A stretch of DNA of 6,148 nt from Candidatus Thalassarchaeaceae archaeon (GTDB taxonomy: Archaea > Thermoplasmatota > Poseidoniia > Poseidoniales > Thalassarchaeaceae): NCBI GenBank assembly GCA_030747475.1, contig JASLKO010000177.1:1-6148 (forward strand). Reading direction: 5' to 3'. This document shows, piece by piece, positions 5,282 to 6,148 of this stretch. Under the pieces are notes generated by a model. It saw only the letters and a program-made list of their open reading frames with translations, searched no databases and was not told the origin of the DNA. Both the position numbers and the translations under genes were made by a program. Every line of letters begins with the position of its first letter. Positions within the stretch are counted from its first letter, which is position 1.

Positions 5282-6148
5282 TTATGCGTCACCTTGACGG
5301 CGAAGGTATTCCTCACCGTAGTGTTGCCACTGTTCCATAGTCCAACCTTCAGGCAGTCCTGTAGCGGGCAATGGTGGGCCAGATGGGACCTCATCGGCCA
5401 CAACCTCAGCAACGGGTTCTGGTTCTGCTGTGGGGGGAGGTGGCGTCGCCATGACGGGTTGGGAGAACAAATCTTCAGTCCCGCCGTACATCGAATTCGC
5501 GGTTGAATCTGCACTTGGTAGAGTTGGCGCTTCAGGTAGAGATGGTGCAGAAGGCAATCCTAGATTTGATTCGTAACCACCCAGTGATGAAATTTCATCC
5601 TCATGTTCGGTAGACATTACAATCTTAATGAGCAACAAGCCGAGTAATAGAATGAAAATAATTCCTGTAGACCAAATGGCAATACTCTTTGCCATTTCAC
5701 CAAAGTCGCCGCTTTCTTCAGACGTATCTGAAGATACGTACTTATCAGCAGAAAATTGCATTGATATTTCGGTATTGTCATCGGTGGCCTCAACCTTCAA
5801 TGTCGCTGTAAAAATCATTTCATCTAGATTGAAATTGGCCAGATTATCCTTTGTCACAAACACCTCGATATTGACAACTCTCATCTGGTCAGGGGGGAGT
5901 TCGAATTGTTGATCAGATTGTACGACGCGGACATATTTCAAATTCCAAACAGCCTCATCATCTGTTGAAACACTCAGGCGAATTTCTTGATTGGCATTCG
6001 GGTGTTGATTGTGGACTGTGACCTGCAAAAATGCGGCTCCAGGTTCAGTGATGTGGACCAATGGACCGGCTTCTAGGCGAATCCAACCCAATGAGCCAAC
6101 TTGGAAATCAGCTTCACCAATGGCGGTAACCGTCTGTCCCGACGCCAA
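5282..6148 (-). CDS. Single-pass membrane protein with Ig-like extracytoplasmic domain and Pro-rich tail, 5'-truncated
   Basis: The protein is not recognised by name. It is open to the right edge; the codon there (TTG) is probably an internal Leu, so the N-terminus and any signal peptide are missing. Counting from that codon, residues about 1-135 are beta-rich with an Ig-like/CARDB-type look (AFLQVTVHNQHPNANQEIRL, then LPPDQMRVVNIEVFV). A Ser/Asp/Glu stretch (138-151) leads to one membrane helix (about 154-178, IAIWSTGIIFILLLGLLLIKIVM). The following 110 residues are acidic and Pro-rich (LPSAPSLPEAPTLPSA, TPPPPTAEPEPVAE) and end in GLPEGWTMEQWQHYGEEYL. The predicted orientation is outside N-terminal domain, inside tail. 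The final Trp-rich motif resembles a short SHOCT-like helix that I recall at the ends of many Poseidoniales membrane proteins, where it may dock a partner. A role in the cell envelope is inference. It lies 76 bases before the thermosome gene on the same strand. Confidence 0.7.
   Translation of the reverse strand: MASGQTVTAIGEADFQVGSLGWIRLEAGPLVHITEPGAAFLQVTVHNQHPNANQEIRLSVSTDDEAVWNLKYVRVVQSDQQFELPPDQMRVVNIEVFVTKDNLANFNLDEMIFTATLKVEATDDNTEISMQFSADKYVSSDTSEESGDFGEMAKSIAIWSTGIIFILLLGLLLIKIVMSTEHEDEISSLGGYESNLGLPSAPSLPEAPTLPSADSTANSMYGGTEDLFSQPVMATPPPPTAEPEPVAEVVADEVPSGPPLPATGLPEGWTMEQWQHYGEEYLRRQGDA

Noticed and set aside
5357..5371. LPATG in the membrane protein's tail, resembling a sortase LPxTG signal
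   Set aside because: No hydrophobic helix and basic tail follow it. It lies after the membrane segment, on the predicted cytoplasmic side, within a Pro-rich linker, so sortase anchoring does not fit.
5461..5500. MYGG in the membrane protein tail matching the thermosome N-terminus MYGG as a sign of duplication
   Set aside because: It is only four residues, and the flanking sequences are unrelated.

Overview
The window most likely comes from a euryarchaeon of the Thermoplasmatota, plausibly a marine Poseidoniales-type (Marine Group II) lineage. The evidence is a group II chaperonin whose N-terminus reads like Thermoplasmata thermosomes, an archaeal XPF/Hef-type nuclease domain, Shine-Dalgarno-like GGTG sites, and a membrane protein with a Pro-rich cytoplasmic tail ending in a GLPEGWTMEQW-type motif. 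I associate that tail motif with this group from memory. Base composition looks moderate (a little under 50% GC by eye), with no obvious compositional break. The lineage call is inference; no rRNA or other definitive marker is present.

Layout. At the left edge, on the + strand, is the C-terminal part of an XPF/ERCC4-family nuclease (to 726). It converges on a block of four minus-strand genes, and its stop codon shares the palindrome TTAA (723-726) with the last of them. In their transcription order (right to left) the four are: (1) the C-terminal part of a single-pass membrane protein with an Ig-like extracytoplasmic region (5282-6148, cut by the right edge); (2) a thermosome subunit (3583-5205); (3) a 634-residue composite redox protein (1583-3487) made of a 4Fe-4S ferredoxin domain, an acidic linker, a CysJ-like flavodoxin domain and an SdhB/TfrB-like module; (4) an HdrB/SdhE-like two-CCG-domain protein (723-1583) whose start overlaps the preceding stop as TAATG. 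No gene-free stretch exceeds 100 bases.

The most interesting part is the pair (3)+(4). Their sequence backbones look like the iron-sulfur arm of a thiol:fumarate reductase (TfrB) or type-E succinate dehydrogenase (SdhB+SdhE). However, essentially every cysteine that should bind the [2Fe-2S] and cubane clusters in the SdhB-like module is gone, and both CCG domains have lost most of theirs. The reading frames are intact, and the added ferredoxin and flavodoxin domains keep their cofactor motifs. This suggests an old electron-transfer scaffold stripped of its original clusters and re-equipped with a new ferredoxin/FMN front end, with the two halves decaying together while remaining translationally coupled. 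Its function is unknown.

A second pattern is a 15-base hairpin with core CCCGTAGGG and a GUA triloop. It occurs upstream of both the thermosome gene and the composite redox gene, 19 and 16 bases from the start codons. Two of its six stem pairs differ between copies in a compensatory way, so it may be a shared 5'-leader or operator element.
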